Below are positions 10,303 through 20,572 of a stretch of DNA of 54,629 bases, piece after piece; the stretch's first letter is position 1, and every line of letters begins with the position of its first letter. This stretch comes from Sphaerosporella brunnea (taxonomy: Eukaryota; Ascomycota; Pezizomycetes; Pezizales; Pyronemataceae). The stretch covers positions 1 to 54,629 of the forward strand of contig VXIS01000324.1 of the NCBI GenBank assembly GCA_008704415.1, given 5' to 3'. Under the pieces are notes generated by a model. The model saw nothing but the letters and a program-made list of their open reading frames with translations, had not been told where the DNA came from and made no database searches. The position numbers and the translations under genes were made by a program.

Positions 10303-11570
10303 ACGTAGGGGACCTAGAAGTTGGACATGACGTAGTAGTTGGTCACTTCCAAAATTTGGAAACTCGGCGAGTTCTCCACAACCATCAAATGGAGTTATGC
10401 AGCTCCCGAGGATCAGACGCTGAGCACTTCATGGATAACGGCCGTAAGTCAAAGAAATCCAAACTCCAAAAGCAGGAAGAAAAATCGTTGCGAGTGACTT
10501 CCTGTGAACAAAACCCCCCTCGCTTCCCCATCCCCTTCGCACCTTTCGACACCCAAACGTCAGTCTCCACTGGGTCTGCAATTCTATCGGTCGTCCCTTC
10601 TGTGTAACGTAACGAGAGCCTACTTCGTGGTTCTCATTTACTGTTTTGGTGAGGGTGATACCGGCACTAGGGAATGACTTCTCAAAAGCTTTCTTGAGCG
10701 CATCAACGTCTGTTCACCTAATAGATACTAGCGCTGGCCTACATTGCTTCATGTTCGGCGTTATCACGCTTGTCGCGCGCTTGGACGCCCTTTTTTGGTG
10801 TCCATCCGATGCAGGTATGTGCTTGCGGGCAAAAAGCAGGTATTTGGGTTTTGATGTTCGGGTCCTTTTTTTTTTTTTTCCATCATGACGGCGTGCAGCC
10901 TTGCGGCTATGGCCCAATCGAGAAAATCAATACACGAAAAAGACCGCGAGTGCGGCAGCCAAACAATTAAAGAAATACTGCAAAAAGAACCGTGTACAAG
11001 GCACGGCACTGACAAGGCCAGTGAGTTTTCCTCGCCTCTTTTCGTAATGCCCGCAGCTAGCCACAACATCCCGTTCTTTTTCCCCCCAGCACCCAAAAAA
11101 GTCCAAATAAAAGTCCACGCCTTTTCTCCCGCGTGGGAACCAAACTAAAAGAAAGATCCTGATGTGCATAACCAAATAAGCCGGCGTCTGCGCGTAGGGA
11201 GTACCACCTCCTGCCCCGGGTAGCGGTACGCCAAAGTCCTCCTCCCTTCCCCTGCCGTCGCCGCGGCCAAACGCCCTCGGGTCCTTTTGGATGGCCCCGA
11301 TTGCAGCAGTTACCCCCGATTCGCCGTTGGGTGACTCAAATCCTGGTCGGCCGCGATCTTTAGCGCTTTTTGCTGGGTCTAAGTTTGCAAGAAGTGGGGG
11401 TACTGATGTTTAAGGAGGAAAGAAGCAACAGCAGACAACAAAATGCCGATGGCAGAGCCTGTGAAGGGGCACTAGTTTACAGCTGCAACTTCGAACCGGA
11501 AGCATCATTGGATGGCTGCAGACTACGTGTCCAACTACTACGCCGTGTCAAACTTCTAGGTCCCCTATGT
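10303..11570. mobile_element. Tc1/mariner-like TIR element, 1,268 bp, TA target sites
   Basis: The outer 40 bp are inverted repeats: 10303-10342 (starting ACGTAGGGGACCTAGAAGTT) pairs with 11531-11570, with 36 of 40 matching. Three of the four mismatches are transitions. Both ends are flanked by TA (10301-10302 and 11571-11572), the target duplication of Tc1/mariner/Fot1-type elements. Inside I find no recognisable transposase, only short broken frames and a T run at about 10867-10880. It is either a long non-autonomous element or a decayed autonomous one. Confidence 0.85.
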
Positions 11571-12275
11571 TAGACATGTTGGCACCCAAATTCGCGATAT
11601 GTGGCGATAAGAAGTGCAGCCGCGCTTTGTCGCTACAACCAAGGAAAAATAAAACATCTTGTATGGATAGTCCCATTGCTAGTCAGCCGCCAGGGATCCC
11701 TCTGCGCACCTTTTAGACGTTGCGCGGGACAATAGACGGATCTATGGGACCCGCGGCATGCGCGCATATTAGCCGCCTGCGAGCCGCGCCAGCCGCAGGT
11801 ACGACTTTCGAGTCGCCGTGCGCTCTAGCGCGCGTTTAGAGTAGCGGCCCGCTGTCGCCGTTTCTTTCCTGAGCACTGCGCCATGTGGCAAAGTCACTAA
11901 GCCCAGTGGCCAAGTGACTTTGCCACATTCCCTTGTTCTCGAGAAAATGCGGTGTAATTATGGCCCAGAACACAGGAGTGTCACTTTGGCCCGGTACGTT
12001 AATCAGGACTTGTCATCACCGGATATCAGTACGTAGTACCTCCATGCTCGCTGCATTATTAGATAGTTAACATGTGGGGAAGCCGAAGATCACCACCATG
12101 TTCATCTCTCACTAAACAAAGACGCAGCAGACCAACCGAGGCTCTGGCCATATTGGCTGCCTGGCGAAACGCGGATTAGACAATGGTCCGACGGCGACGG
12201 CACGACCATGCTCCCACTCCGAGGAGCTATAACCCCAGCCCTGGCCTGCAACGTCACCTCAACACCATCGCCGCT
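11571..12275. other. Intergenic region upstream of the P450 pseudogene
   Basis: No gene is seen. A GC-rich patch with several CGCG/GCGC runs lies at about 11755-11850. The perfect hairpin at 11883-11928 is listed separately. Confidence 0.4.
11883..11928. repeat. Perfect 16-bp inverted repeat (hairpin)
   Basis: ATGTGGCAAAGTCACT at 11883-11898 is followed, after a 14-nt spacer, by its exact reverse complement at 11913-11928. It could be a transposon footprint, a pair of factor sites or a terminator-like hairpin. Its role is unknown. Confidence 0.75.
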
Positions 12276-13110
12276 ATGTCGCTCCCGCCGCCCTACACGC
12301 TCACCCTCAAAATGCTCGCCATACTCCTCGCCTCCATTTTCGTGGCCTACGGACTCTTCCGCTCCCTCTACACCCGCTACCGCTACTACCGCCTCGCCAC
12401 CGCCCACAGCTGCCGTTCCCCAAAACGCTGGTATTCCGGTCCGCATGGCCTCGTCGAATTCTACCGTTTCATGAAGTGGGCGCGGCAGGGAAAATAAGTC
12501 GAGTACACAGTGTCACGGTGGGACACGCTCGGGGTGAAAACCTACATCATGCGACTGTTCGGCGAGGAAATCGTGTTCACAATTGAGCCGCGGAACATCC
12601 AGGCGGTGCTTGCCACTAAGTTCAAAGACTTTTCGCTTGGTAACTTACGGAAGGAGGCGTTTCTTGAGCTGCTTGGAGACGGGATATTTACGCTGGATGG
12701 GAAGGGCTGGGAACACTCTCGCGCATTTGCTGAGGCCGCAATTTTCGAGGGAGCAGGTCTCGGACGTCGAGTTGCTGGATGTGCATGTTACGAGGCTGCT
12801 GAAATTGATGCTGGGGAAGGGTAGCGAGCCCGTGGATCTGCAGCCGTGGATCTTCGATCTTACCCTCTACTCCGCCACCGAATTCCTTTTCGGCGAAAGC
12901 GCGAATTCTCTGCTTATGGGCCATGAGAAGGCCGGCTTTGCGGATGCGTTTAACCGCTCGCTGGGATGGATCATGTGGAAGCTACGATTCCCCGCGTTCG
13001 CGCGGATTTACTCGTCTAGCGAAGGGCGGAGAAGTTATCTTCCAGACGCACTAGTGCGGCTGGTTTACGAGATCAGAAACCGCGTCGCGAGGCCCGTTTG
13101 GCAACTTTTT
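12276..13110 (+). pseudogene. Truncated cytochrome P450 pseudogene, CYP52-like
   Basis: The frame from ATG 12276 begins MSLPPPYTLTLKMLAILLAS, with a membrane anchor, then a stop (TAA at 12495). It resumes in the same frame with GVKTYIMRLFGEEIVFTIEP, NIQAVLATKFKDFSLGNLRK and LLGDGIFTLDGKGWEHSRA. A frameshift near 12725 follows. The next frame carries LLRPQFSREQVSDVELLDVH, then PVDLQPWIFDLTLYSATEFL and a helix resembling the region before the I-helix. These match the N-terminal half of CYP52-type alkane/fatty-acid hydroxylases. The oxygen-binding I helix, ExxR and heme-cysteine motif are all missing: coding resemblance fades by about 13110 and the CRN-like gene ends at 13287. Stop, frameshift and truncation make it non-functional. 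Confidence 0.85.
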
Positions 13111-13286
13111 GGGCCTCCGCAAAAACCATGGTTTCCACCTCAATTTCCAGCGATATCCCCGGAAAAAAAAAACTTTGGTCTGAGCTATTGTTTTTGCTGG
13201 TTTTTGCGGGTTCCCGCCCATGCACTACAGTGAACACCCTTCATCCCATCTCCCACCGCATGTTCAAGAAAGAGAAAAAAAAAAGA

Positions 13287-16079
13287 TCAATCCTGCGTCA
13301 TCTCCACGTCCTCTCCACCATCTTCTTCCGCGGCTCCGGTTTCGATTTCGGATCCGGCCCCAACGCTCGTGCCCACATCCTCATCCGAAAGGTCATCTTC
13401 TATGAGATGAAAACCTTCAAGTCGCTGGCATATCTGCACCTCGAGGCCTGTCTGGTTTGGCATTAATTCCGTGACAAGAACCCTATATTGAGCAGCCAGG
13501 GCGTCGTCGAGGAAAGGGAAGGTTTCAGGGCCGTTCCCACGGACATGAACGCCGAAGACAAATGGTCCGGTTGGAATTTGTAGACAACCATCCTCCCGGA
13601 GCGAAGGCCATCTCATCTTGAATATCGGAGCGTCCGGCTGTTTCAAACCAACCTCCAACTGGAGACATATGACCAGATCGCCGGCTGAAAAGAACTCATT
13701 GTACTCGTCGCCAAGTTTAAGGCTCTCCTGGCTGATACAGTTCTTGGCCTGTATCAATAAGGCTCCAACACTGTCAGGATCAAGCGGGGCGTTGGGGTCC
13801 CCAAAGTAGACGGGGATCAGTAAGTCCCAGAACTTCTGATTTGGGCACAGCTGCAAAGCAGCGTGGGAGCGGAGAAGATCGACCAGCATGTTTCGAAAGT
13901 TGACGGGGTCGAGGTGCTTGGTGGTATGTGTGAAGTGAGTAAAATTCATTCTACCATCCTGGATGCTGTAATCTGGGCCCAGTGGAGCATCAGCACGCTC
14001 TCCGCGTGGGCGAGGCCGACGCTCCATTTTGCGGCGAAACCCGTTTGTGACCACATCTTTTCCCAGGAGGAAGTCCAGAAAGTCCTTGTATGAAAATGGC
14101 TGCGAAAATCTAAAGGTTCCATCTGACGGAATCGGATTGTCGCGCAGAAGGTAGTCCCGCGCGAGAACTAGTATTATCCGACAGTATATCTCGCCTCGAG
14201 TACCCTTGTCCACTAGACCACGAGACAATAGCTCACGAACCAAGGTTGCAATACTGCTAGCCCACTTTGTCCCAACGGTTGAGTGAGGAATGGGGTCAGT
14301 GAATGGGTAACGAATTCCCAGCAAAAGATTGGCAGCTGCCTCTGCGACCACGGATTCCGATGGGGTGCTTGTCAATAGGAGTCCAGATATCTGGTCCACT
14401 GCGACGAGAAGCCGCAAGTGAGAGTTCACAGCTTCTCGAGCAAGTTCAATGCTTTCAGCGTTTAGACTAGGGTCTAGCGAAACTCTAGAGGCCAGCGCCG
14501 CAAAAACATGATTCACGTTGTTCGGATCATATGCACTCTTCTGTCCGCCTAGAAGCTTGGCTACGGTAAAAGCCATCAGATCGTTGTAGCCCTTCTTAGC
14601 GAAGAGACGCCACAGCGGGCGGCCAAATCCAGTCATGTGATCGGCCGTGCAGTACTGTGCCATGGGTTTGGTGCGCTCAGAACTATTCACTTTCCGGCGG
14701 CGATGCTCCTCGATATTGAGTTCGAGAGCCAGGAATGGTGCTATTCGTCGAAGGTCTCCATTCACCACGCGGAGCGACGGGTCCTGTGCCTGCGCCATTG
14801 CGAGTAGATCAATATTGCTATTGGTCGACATGAAGACAGTCCACAAGGAGTAGTCTCGAAGGGATCGCAGTACTCGGCGAAGTGCCACATGGCGGATATC
14901 CTCGGCGTCAATATAAAGATTTGAGGCTTCATCAATTCCAAGCAACAAAAGAGGAAAATCGTTCTTCGGGGGCTGTAGACGATCGAATAAGGCTGTGAGG
15001 GGTTCGTGTAATATTTTTCTGATGTCTGACGAAGTCTTGTATTCCTGGAAAGGGTAATTAGCACACCAAAGTCGCATGATTTGTTTAGCATTCATACATA
15101 GTTTTCTTCCCAATCCCATTTAAGAGAGGCAAGGATTTCCCGAAACTTTTCGGCGGACTCAACGGTTGATTTACAGAATTCACGCCTCTCAGTTGTGCGG
15201 TAGTCATCATCGACATCTGTTGAATCCACCGTGCCCATTGCCTTGTTCCATTTGTGCAGAATGTCCTGTACGGGAAACTTATCCTTCCTGCTGGGAGTGA
15301 AGGACTCGTGGAAGTTCAAGGCACACCAGTGGCTGACTACAAGAACATCAGCAAGCTTTCTCCCATAACGAGCGTGTGCCTATCAAACAAGGCTTACGGG
15401 ATGAAATGACTCCTCCTAAAAATGCGATTGCCCTGGTATGGGCACTGGCATAATCTTTGCCGGATCCAGACAAAAGAAAACTGTAGATTTCGCGATCGCA
15501 GGGCGGAAATCCTGTCTCTCCGCGTCTCCTCAAGGCAAAGGACACTGTTAAAGTTTTTCCTCCCATCTCTTTTACCAGGCGACTCTTCCCCATTCCAGAA
15601 CTCTGGATGATGTCAAAGGACTTAGAGTAGTAATTATGCGACATCGCATTTTCCTCGCATCGACGCAGCTTTTCAACCAATGCGTCCAGCGCAATGCCAT
15701 GGAATAAATCGTCCCAGTGATAATGCAGATTTGCAATAGCTTTCTGCATGTCCAGCTGCTTCGGCGTTTTCGGGACCAGTAATTTGAGGGCGTCGAACCA
15801 GCGATTTTCTTGAATGCAACCGGCCAGGTTGTAGCATAGGTCAGGATCTGTTTCAATATCGGACAGTGTCTCGTTCGTTTTGATGGTGGCGAGGATATGG
15901 GGCGGAAGCGGGGCACCATCAATTCTCAACGCCACTTCAATGAAGTGGCGAACAGTGATGCACTCTGTGTCAGTGCTATCGTGATCATGCTGAAGACCTG
16001 CTGTTCGGATGCTAGGGATGCGTTTTTGGACTGCTTGCTCCCATAGCGCGCGTTTCTCTGGCGAAGGGCTCCGGAACAT
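13287..16079 (-). CDS. Crinkler-like P-loop NTPase
   Basis: Three exons (16079-15398, 15336-15098, 15044-13287) give about 892 residues. Introns are 61 nt (GTAAGC donor, CTGAT branch) and 53 nt (GTATGA donor, GCTAAT branch), both in phase. After a helical N-terminal part, a Walker A-type loop reads IIQSSGMGKSRLVKEMGGK (about residue 160), followed by GETGFPPCDREIYSFL. A Walker B reads FPLLLLGIDEASNL and a sensor-like strand reads LWTVFMSTNSNI. A helical region then contains GFGRPLWRLFAKKGYNDLMA. This order is that of the fungal P-loop NTPases often grouped with crinkler (CRN)-type proteins, thought to be effectors or conflict-system components. The acidic C-terminus (residues 870-892, many Glu and Asp) is disordered. 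I see no obvious nuclease or kinase motif downstream. It is intact among pseudogenes, which suggests selection or recent arrival. Substrate unknown. Confidence 0.75.
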
Positions 16080-17168
16080 TTGTGGTAGCTAGGCTTGAGG
16101 TGCTACGGAAGAATGGTGGTGATTTGCGACAGTGGGGGCGTTGGGTGCTGTTAGGGTGAATGGTCTAAGTTACAGAACATTGATGAATATGGTTGGGGAC
16201 ACGTTAAAACGGAGTGCCAAAAGCCACCTTTTGCACGCGAATATATTAAATCACAAAAACAGATAAAATTAAAAGCGCTTCTTCAAGCGATAGATATGCT
16301 GCTTGAGAATGATCTGAAAAAGAGAAAAAAGGGTTGGTGGGAAGTGGGAAATTCGAGGGTTTGTGGGAGCATTTTGTATGGGACACCCCGGAGCATGTCG
16401 CGTAAAAAGGTAGTACAACTATACTTTTTTGGGTATTATTTCGCCCGATTGGGAAATCGGGTGATTGTTTGTGATGGACATCCGCCCATCTTTGTTTTCC
16501 TCCGCAGCCAGCCTCTATCTACCATTTTGATTTATCCACAACTTGACGATGTGTAAACTCCGTTGTGTCATAATCAAAACCCTCACTATATGCCTCCATC
16601 ACACGTACGCAGTGATTATAGTAGCGGTTGATGGAAGCTGTGGCTACAGAGTCCAAAGCAGCGAAGAACGTTTTTCATAGGTATGAGATTAAGCTCCCGT
16701 CCCGTGTGGCTGACTAACCCATATTATCCGCTGACTATCACGTGACATAGAGGAGCTAGGAGAATAGTGGTACTCAAGGTAGGCTGAAAAGGCCGGCTGG
16801 CTGGAAACCGGGTCACGTTGAGCGGCCGAGCCAGACCTCCTTACCTCACACGCGGCCTCAAGTTTCCAATGATATTAAACCGAGTCCCCTCGGACAAAGA
16901 AATACCAAGGGTGAGGAAAAGGGCTACAGTCAAATACTTAAAATGTTTCCGGTCTATCAACAGAGCCGGAGGAGATTCGCATTGTAGGCTATGTATCCCC
17001 ACGCAAGCTAGATCTCCGCATCCCACCGTAAGATGGCCATTTCTGCCGCGGGCTACCGTATAGGGAATGGATGGCTGTATATGGAGGGAATTGCGACGAT
17101 TTAATGTACTATCTTCGATGAAGGCACTTTGTTAAAGCGTAACGTTTCTTGGTACAAGCACTCCGCCC
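16080..17168. other. Promoter of the CRN-like gene and intergenic DNA
   Basis: The first few hundred bases would be the promoter of the minus-strand NTPase gene. No other gene, repeat boundary or RNA is recognised. Open frames are short and AT-rich. Confidence 0.4.
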
Positions 17169-17365
17169 AGCAGTGGACTGCAGTCCGCCCGGCGGTCGAC
17201 TGCACTCCACAGTGGATGCCGTCGACGGCAGTCCCCCGCAGTCCGTCCGGTCCAGAGCGGCTCAGCAGACGGTCCATCCAGGCACCCCCACGGACTGGAC
17301 GACATAATGTGGTCCCGGTCCAGTCCTAGGTCAAGACTGGACGGACTGGACCGTGAGGAACACTG
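17169..17365. repeat. GGACTG-rich repeat with a hAT-like end
   Basis: The segment repeats GGACTG/CAGTCC many times, including the palindrome GGACTGCAGTCC near the left edge. It ends GTGAGGAACACTG, identical to the fragment ending at 5657. The right end read inward is CAGTGTTCC and the left starts CAGTGGACTG, weak inverted ends like hAT. No 8-bp target duplication is evident. Probably a degenerate non-autonomous hAT element. Confidence 0.5.
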
Positions 17366-17906
17366 ATCACCTTTCATCACTCGGCGCAAGGCGGGGGGTA
17401 ACTTTGCCTGCTTTTTTACGCTCAAAGTGCTCCATATAGTAACATATACACACTGAAACTTGTTCCAACGAAATAGTTGAGGTTGCGCGGTGTTTTTTTT
17501 TCTGCGTCCGCCGTCCAAGTCACGATCACCGGCGGAGATTTACCGCGTCACACTCATGCAATCCTAACTTCCTCGACCACCGAGTCGAACTGGGCCATTG
17601 GCTTTCGCAAAATCTTGACTCGGTGAGGCCTGGGCTTTTGAGGATCTTAGGCTGACGACTATCAGGACTTGTTGAACTCAGGTATGAGCTTTCTCTGTGC
17701 AATATCAAGAGTAAAGGGCGGCGCGAAGGAGAAGGTAGGAACCAAAGTTAAAGGGAGAATTCCGTGTTGCTCAGAGTAGGAGGTCGATGGAGTTAGCAGT
17801 ATGACACACATCTAGTTATTTGCGGGTACTGGATTCGGTCTTCACGATGATGAGTTTTCATTGACAGCTTTCTAACGGAGCCCAATTCAGTCCTTTCCAG
17901 CCTTCT
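17366..17906. other. Intergenic, nothing recognised
   Basis: Short frames only. It lies between the GGACTG-rich repeat and the 3' end of an MFS pseudogene. Confidence 0.4.
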
Positions 17907-18525
17907 TCACTTGCTCTCGCTCTTCTCACGTTCCATTTTTGCTCTCCGCCACCGTGGTCCAAACCTCATGGTACACAATACCAGCGGACTGAATCCGATC
18001 CAAACGAGGCCGACAAATGTGTAGGCCCAGCCGGGCCCGACGCGCTCCAACAACGGTACGATAAAGGCACTACTACCGGCTCCGAGGAAGCATCATACTA
18101 GGTTGTTGGCCGCCGAAGCCGTCCCAGGGTTCTCGGGGTATATGTCGATTAGAAGTGTGCTGAGGACGTTGAAGGCACCCGTGCCAGCAAAACCCGCGAA
18201 AAAAAAAAAGTAACACCAGAACTCCCGGGAGGCTGTGTCTGGCATGAGCCTCTCTAAGCGTCCAGCCATAGCCGATAAAGACCGCAGAGCCGATACTTAG
18301 GAGGGGGAGTGCTACTTGGAGCCGGGCGGACTCAATGGGGAAAGATCCGAAATCATTGGGACCGTTCTTGTCCGTCGAAAGTCCATGGCGGAGGGCATAT
18401 CTTCGGTAGTTGTAATCCACAAGGTGGCCAATTATCACGGCAGCAAGGCAGCTAGCTGCCAACGCCCATGGGGATGCACGCGAGCCCAATCTGAAAGTCG
18501 TTGAAGTCGAATCTTTCTTGAAACT
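17907..18525 (-). pseudogene. MFS transporter pseudogene, C-terminal third
   Basis: On the minus strand, FQERFDFNDFQIGLACIPMG is followed after a frame break by CLAAVIIGHLVDYNYRRYAL and FPIESARLQVALPLL. After a second break at a T homopolymer (about 18190) come AFNVLSTLLIDIYPENPGTA, a TGA stop (about 18108), and GWAYTFVGLVWIGFSPLV ending at 17907. This is the C-terminal part of a major facilitator drug/H+ antiporter-type permease, with its characteristic central loop and last spans. The N-terminal half is gone. The stop reads NNLV-stop-CFLG where an Arg (CGA) is usual, so a C-to-T change is likely. Confidence 0.8.
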
Positions 18526-18689
18526 GAGAAGGAAGGCCCGAGGCTAGGGTGTAGATGTCTAAGTCTATTCGGGGGGTGTCTATCTAACTAGCGTCACTGG
18601 GTGTCACTCGACACGTGACCTAACCCTACACTAACTATCACTCGACCCGTTCCTCGAACCCTACATGTGGTCAAAAATCTTACCGAAAC

Positions 18690-19150
18690 CCACTCAGGGC
18701 TGTGAGGAAGTACCGGAAGTCCTCCTCTAGGAGCATGCGTAACGGCCGAGGCCCCATGATCACTGCGAGTGCCGCTGACATAGCGAGCGCGTCCTTTTGC
18801 CGGGGCGTAGCATCAGACCGAGTATCTTTGTTGGATCCAGTGTGCCGAGATCGCTCACAGCAAACCCTAGCTGCTCCCAGTAATCGTCAATATTTGTTGT
18901 CTGGGAAGCAGATACCACAATTGATGCACCCCCGGGTCCGCTTCTTCCTTCTTCCACTTGCCTCCTCTTGTAGCTTTCGCAGTTTTCAAGGTGTTTTTTT
19001 CATTCTTGGAGCGTGCAGTGCTTGGTGCCACCCACAGTTGCGGCAATGTACAATGTCAATCCTTCTACCGGAGCCTTGTGCAGGCGGTAGGATATCAAAT
19101 TCAGCTCTCAATACCGGGTCCTTGAACTTGTGATCGCCTACGGTACTCAT
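18690..19150 (-). pseudogene. Relic of a hAT-type transposase, N-terminal part
   Basis: From ATG 19150 the frame reads MSTVGDHKFKDPVLRAEFDI and then a zinc-finger half, VHCRNCGWHQALH. After a one-base shift in an A run it continues HLENCESYKRRQVEEG. The spacing C-x2-C ... H-x3-C fits a BED-type finger, the DNA-binding module of hAT transposases. Further along, in another frame, QKDALAMSAALAVIMGPRPL and LLEEDFRYFLTALSGF resemble the conserved block just after the BED domain. The RNase H-like catalytic core and hAT dimerisation region are absent. At least two frame changes make it non-functional. It could be the distant parent family of the hAT-type MITEs in the window. Confidence 0.6.
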
Positions 19151-19332
19151 TGTAACAAAAAAAAAGAAAAATAACAGGTAGTAGCGTTCGTCGGTGTGCA
19201 GGTACGCTGCAATGTTTGCGCTTCATCGGCCGGGGAACGGACAAAATACGGTCTCAAATAGGAGCGAGCATCTACACAGCGTCTCGCATGGTGATCACAG
19301 TGTTCTGACGTTCTATTATCGTAATGTTCTGA

Positions 19333-19506
19333 CGGACTTCTGTACGAAACTGACCTGACGTCTGACAGAGACACGACCGGGGATACCCAGAGCAGACACA
19401 AGGTCCGAGACCTCCAACCACCGGGGGGAATTCCGGCCCGGATATGGGAACAGAACCCTAACCCTTCACCCGTGCGAGGAGAAAAGACAATGTATGTACT
19501 CTGCAT
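19333..19506 (+). repeat. Dispersed repeat, copy 2 (about 174 bp)
   Basis: Second copy of the repeat at 5194-5375, in the same orientation, lacking 8 nt and with a few transitions. A CAGTGTTCTGACG stretch about 30 bp upstream (19299) looks like a hAT-type end but has no partner. Unknown element. Confidence 0.85.
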
Positions 19507-20572
19507 GTTTGCCACTAGACACCTTGAGAAGATAGAGTAAAGGAGCACTAATATCAGCTAGGAGGAGAGGGCTGTGAGATCTGAAGCAGAAGTGCTCTGT
19601 GTGCCGACCGTACTGGGAATGCACGCGAGAGCAGGTACTGTGCCGAGCTGCCTCTTGCGGCAAAAGCGTGATCTCGCAGAAGGTGGATCCCAATCACCCG
19701 GGGTTGAATGCATCCGTGGCGTGGGTCGTATGTAGGTGCAAGTACTCTAGCATGCATAATATCGCGGGAGGGCTGAGGAGCCGCCGCACGACGCTGCATG
19801 AATTTGATGTGAATTCCTCGGCGGCGAGGGCGGCGGCTGGAGATATCGCCACTCACTTGAAAGGCGTGTCTGGAATGGGTTTTGTTCGCCACGGCCAGGC
19901 GTGGAAGCGGGTGCAAATGATTAAATAGGTATGTATGTGCACGTTTGCGGCCTCCAGATCGAAACAATGGCCAGACCCATCAAGCGCTTAGCTGGTCGGG
20001 GTGTCACTGTCGCCCGTCTTCGAAGTACGCAGGTACTGTAGAGCATGTGCAATCGTCCTGCGCAAAGAATCTCGCGGCAATACTTGCTGTCTACGTGCCT
20101 CCCAATTCGATGTTGCGTGCAGTTGATTTTATGCGGGCGATTTATTGGTGGACCCTTGAGCTGTCGCCCATTGGGTTGTCGGCCTCCCGCCCTGTCCTTT
20201 TGTTTCACGTTTCCCTTCTTCCCTGAGTTCCCTCCATCCATCCATCCATCATCCATCGCCTGGCCGCCACGACTGACCGACGAAAAAAGCACGAGCCCAC
20301 GCTTCCAACCACCACCACCAACCAACCACCACCACCACCACTGCTGCTGCTGCCGTCAGCCCAACAACACACAACAACGCAACCCATCGATATCGCCAGC
20401 AAAAAACACTCAACCCTGATCATGACGAAGCAACTGTAAACAAGAAAGTAACATCGATTCACCCGTTTTACCCGTTTTAATCTTTTCGACTTTTCTTTGC
20501 CGAGGGAGGCCATTCCAGCCCCGTGCTCTTCGTCTGCCTGCCTTACCCATCTCCAACGTCCTTCGCGCCCCA
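19507..20572. other. Promoter and leader of the zinc-finger gene
   Basis: No gene is supported. The last 350 bases before 20573 are rich in CCA/ACC, CAACA and CATC repeats (20226-20380) and pyrimidine tracts, typical of a fungal 5' leader. The upstream part (19560-20100) has short frames only. Confidence 0.45.

Noticed and set aside
15337..15398. Continuous open frame through the first CRN-gene intron (AHARYGRKLADVLVV)
   Set aside because: It has no in-frame link to exon 1 (two stops precede it). The GTAAGC donor, CTGAT branch and TGTAG acceptor give a clean 61-nt in-phase intron.
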